From: Deltaproteobacteria bacterium
GTDB taxonomy: Bacteria; Myxococcota_A; Polyangia; Nannocystales; Nannocystaceae
NCBI GenBank assembly: GCA_016709225.1
Contig: JADJEE010000012.1
Span: 3,515,501-3,579,500, forward strand
DNA length: 64,000 nucleotides
Reading direction: 5' to 3'
Shown here: piece by piece, positions 62,783-64,000 of the stretch
Position numbering within the stretch: position 1 is the stretch's first letter
Layout of the letters: the number at the start of each line of letters is the position of its first letter
Program-made: the position numbers and the translations under genes
Notes under the pieces: generated by a model
What the model was told of the DNA's origin: nothing
What the model saw: only the letters and a program-made list of their open reading frames with translations
Database searches by the model: none

Positions 62783-63119
62783 CGCAGCACTCCTTCGAGG
62801 CGTCGCGGGCCGCCGCACCGTCCGCGGCCGCGCTCGACGCCTCTCGATGGCGTGAGCGCGACCGCGGCGGCCGAAAGCCTGCCTGCCCCGTGGAGTGGGA
62901 CGCCCGCGATCGGAGGCGGTGCGCAGGCGCGTCGCGCATGTGCTCGAAGATCGTCACGCAGGGGGTATCTGTGGCCTGATCTCGCGTGCGCGCCGATGAC
63001 GCTCTTGCGCGTTCGGGGCGGGAACGATCGATCGATCGAGGTGACGTGGCGCGCTTCGGCCGAGACTCCGATGCATCCAGGGCGCGCGTCCGTGGACTGC
63101 CACCACCGGAGCTCGAACC
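62783..63119. other. divergent intergenic region
   Basis: About 337 bases between the astacin gene and the terminal lipoprotein. It holds the good ribosome site of the astacin gene and a 14-base CGATCGATCGATCG palindrome at 63025-63038. No convincing gene is present. Confidence 0.5.
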
Positions 63120-64000
63120 ATGCGCATCTACGGACTCTTCGTTGCGCTCGCGGCTGCGTGCGTGCTCTCGGCCTGTGACGAGCCGATGTTCATCACCGAT
63201 CACGGCGAGTTGGGGCTGGACGCGACCGAGCTCTCGCTCGATCCCCTGCACGACCCCGAGTCGCCGCCGCAACTGTTGGCGGGCACGCGATTCTGCCCCG
63301 AGGTGGTGAGCTGGGATCAGGGCCATGGCAGCGGCAGCCTGCAGCCCGGGTGTTTCGGCCTCACCCTCGATCCGCCGCTGCCGCTGGTCGACGGCTGCTT
63401 CACCCTCGAGACCCCGGGGACCTCGCAGCTACAGCTGTCGCCGCAGGCCTGCGACGGCCCCTCGGCCGACGTGCTGCGGGCCGACACGCTGCGCCTCGAG
63501 GTCCATCCCTTCGAGGACGCGGCGCTGCGCTACGACGACACCACGCTGCGCCTGCTGTACGCCGAGCTGCAGCCCGAAGCGGGCCACGAGTTCCCGCCGG
63601 CGCCAGCGCCCGAGCCCGATGGTCGCTGGCGCATCGTCGCGGGCGAGCCCGCCAATATCGGCCTGCAGCTGTATCGGCAGAGCGAGCCGTTGGTGTCGCT
63701 CGCGTACACCGACGGCACGCCGGTCATCCTCGGCGATCCCGCACCGGAGGATTTCGTCTTCGACGACGTGAGTCCGCGGATCGTCGCTGCGATGGGCGAC
63801 GCGTTCGGCCTGGGTCTCGAGTTCGCCGCCGGCACCGTGGTCGCGCCGCAGCTCATCGTCGTCGATGGTGACGAGGCAGCCAGCCTCGAGCTGGTGGTCG
63901 GCTGGAGCGCGTGCGAGTTCTGCGAGGACGCCGACGCCGACGCGATGCCATTGTTGGTGCAGCCGCTGCTGCGCGACGTCGTCGGTCAGCGCTTGCACGG
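63120..64000 (+). CDS. lipoprotein, partial at window end
   Basis: At least 293 residues; the frame is open to the last base. The signal ends in CVLSAC. The mature part is acidic and Cys-containing (TRFCPEVVSWDQGHGSG, LQPGCFGLTLDPPLPLVDGC, CDGPSADVLRADTLRLEV, VVGWSACEFCEDADADAM) with a beta-rich look (RLLYAELQPEAGHEFPP, VAGEPANIGLQLYRQ). The Cys set resembles other Nannocystis-type lipoproteins here. Family not recognised. The ATG at 63120 sets the signal. Confidence 0.8.
   Translation, partial: MRIYGLFVALAAACVLSACDEPMFITDHGELGLDATELSLDPLHDPESPPQLLAGTRFCPEVVSWDQGHGSGSLQPGCFGLTLDPPLPLVDGCFTLETPGTSQLQLSPQACDGPSADVLRADTLRLEVHPFEDAALRYDDTTLRLLYAELQPEAGHEFPPAPAPEPDGRWRIVAGEPANIGLQLYRQSEPLVSLAYTDGTPVILGDPAPEDFVFDDVSPRIVAAMGDAFGLGLEFAAGTVVAPQLIVVDGDEAASLELVVGWSACEFCEDADADAMPLLVQPLLRDVVGQRLH

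Overview
The window is very GC-rich, with strong G/C preference at third codon positions on both strands, and it reads as chromosomal DNA of a myxobacterium, most likely a Nannocystis/Plesiocystis-type member of the Myxococcota. That placement is inference. It rests on more than ten secreted lipoproteins with long Ser/Gly/Thr/Ala linkers straight after the lipobox, FG-GAP (VCBS)-repeat lipoproteins, a MYXO-CTERM-like tail on an S46 peptidase, a CHAT protease behind an ECF sigma factor, an ECF42 sigma factor with its YciI partner, and a broken cell-division cluster. No tRNA, rRNA or CRISPR array was seen.

Layout. 0-9 kb: two envelope proteins facing a polytopic glycosyltransferase-like protein, then a BlaI-type repressor and M56 metallopeptidase pair behind a palindromic operator, a HAD hydrolase and two lipoproteins. 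9.5-22 kb: a PASTA-containing FtsI-type transpeptidase, an MFS carrier with an odd in-frame stop at its 5' end, lysA, a Fic-fold protein without the catalytic His in an operon with ribA, then rsmH-ftsL and a DUF4139 lipoprotein. 22-31 kb: an internally deleted Uma2 pseudogene, a serine hydrolase lipoprotein, a DUF1801 protein with a histone-H1-like repeat tail, an HTTM membrane protein, a lipoprotein, the S46 peptidase and a MAPEG protein. 31-36 kb: an M23-like lipoprotein, an FG-GAP lipoprotein, and the ECF42-YciI-VOC cluster.

36-48.5 kb: an orphan TolC/NodT-type outer-membrane protein, a 1090-residue calcium-loop-bearing hydrolase lipoprotein followed closely by an AMMECR1 protein, an AI-2E-family permease, a Cu/Zn-SOD lipoprotein, an M24-like protein with rlmKL, and a somatomedin-B/Kazal lipoprotein. 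48.7-55 kb: an S8 protease broken by a one-base frameshift in a G run, facing a translationally coupled operon of ECF sigma factor, single-span membrane protein and TPR-CHAT lipoprotein. 55-64 kb: small envelope proteins, a universal stress protein, a thioredoxin-tailed protein, a truncated AAA ATPase beside a near-palindromic MITE, an SDR, a DUF3224 protein, an astacin fused to DUF4214 repeats, and a lipoprotein that runs off the end.

The genes most likely to work together are BlaI-M56, Fic-ribA, rsmH-ftsL, ECF42-YciI, M24-rlmKL and the sigma/membrane/CHAT operon. The strongest candidates for unusual biology are the sigma-CHAT operon, the His-less Fic protein, the Kazal inhibitor next to the S8 protease, and the hairpin MITE at 59.3 kb.
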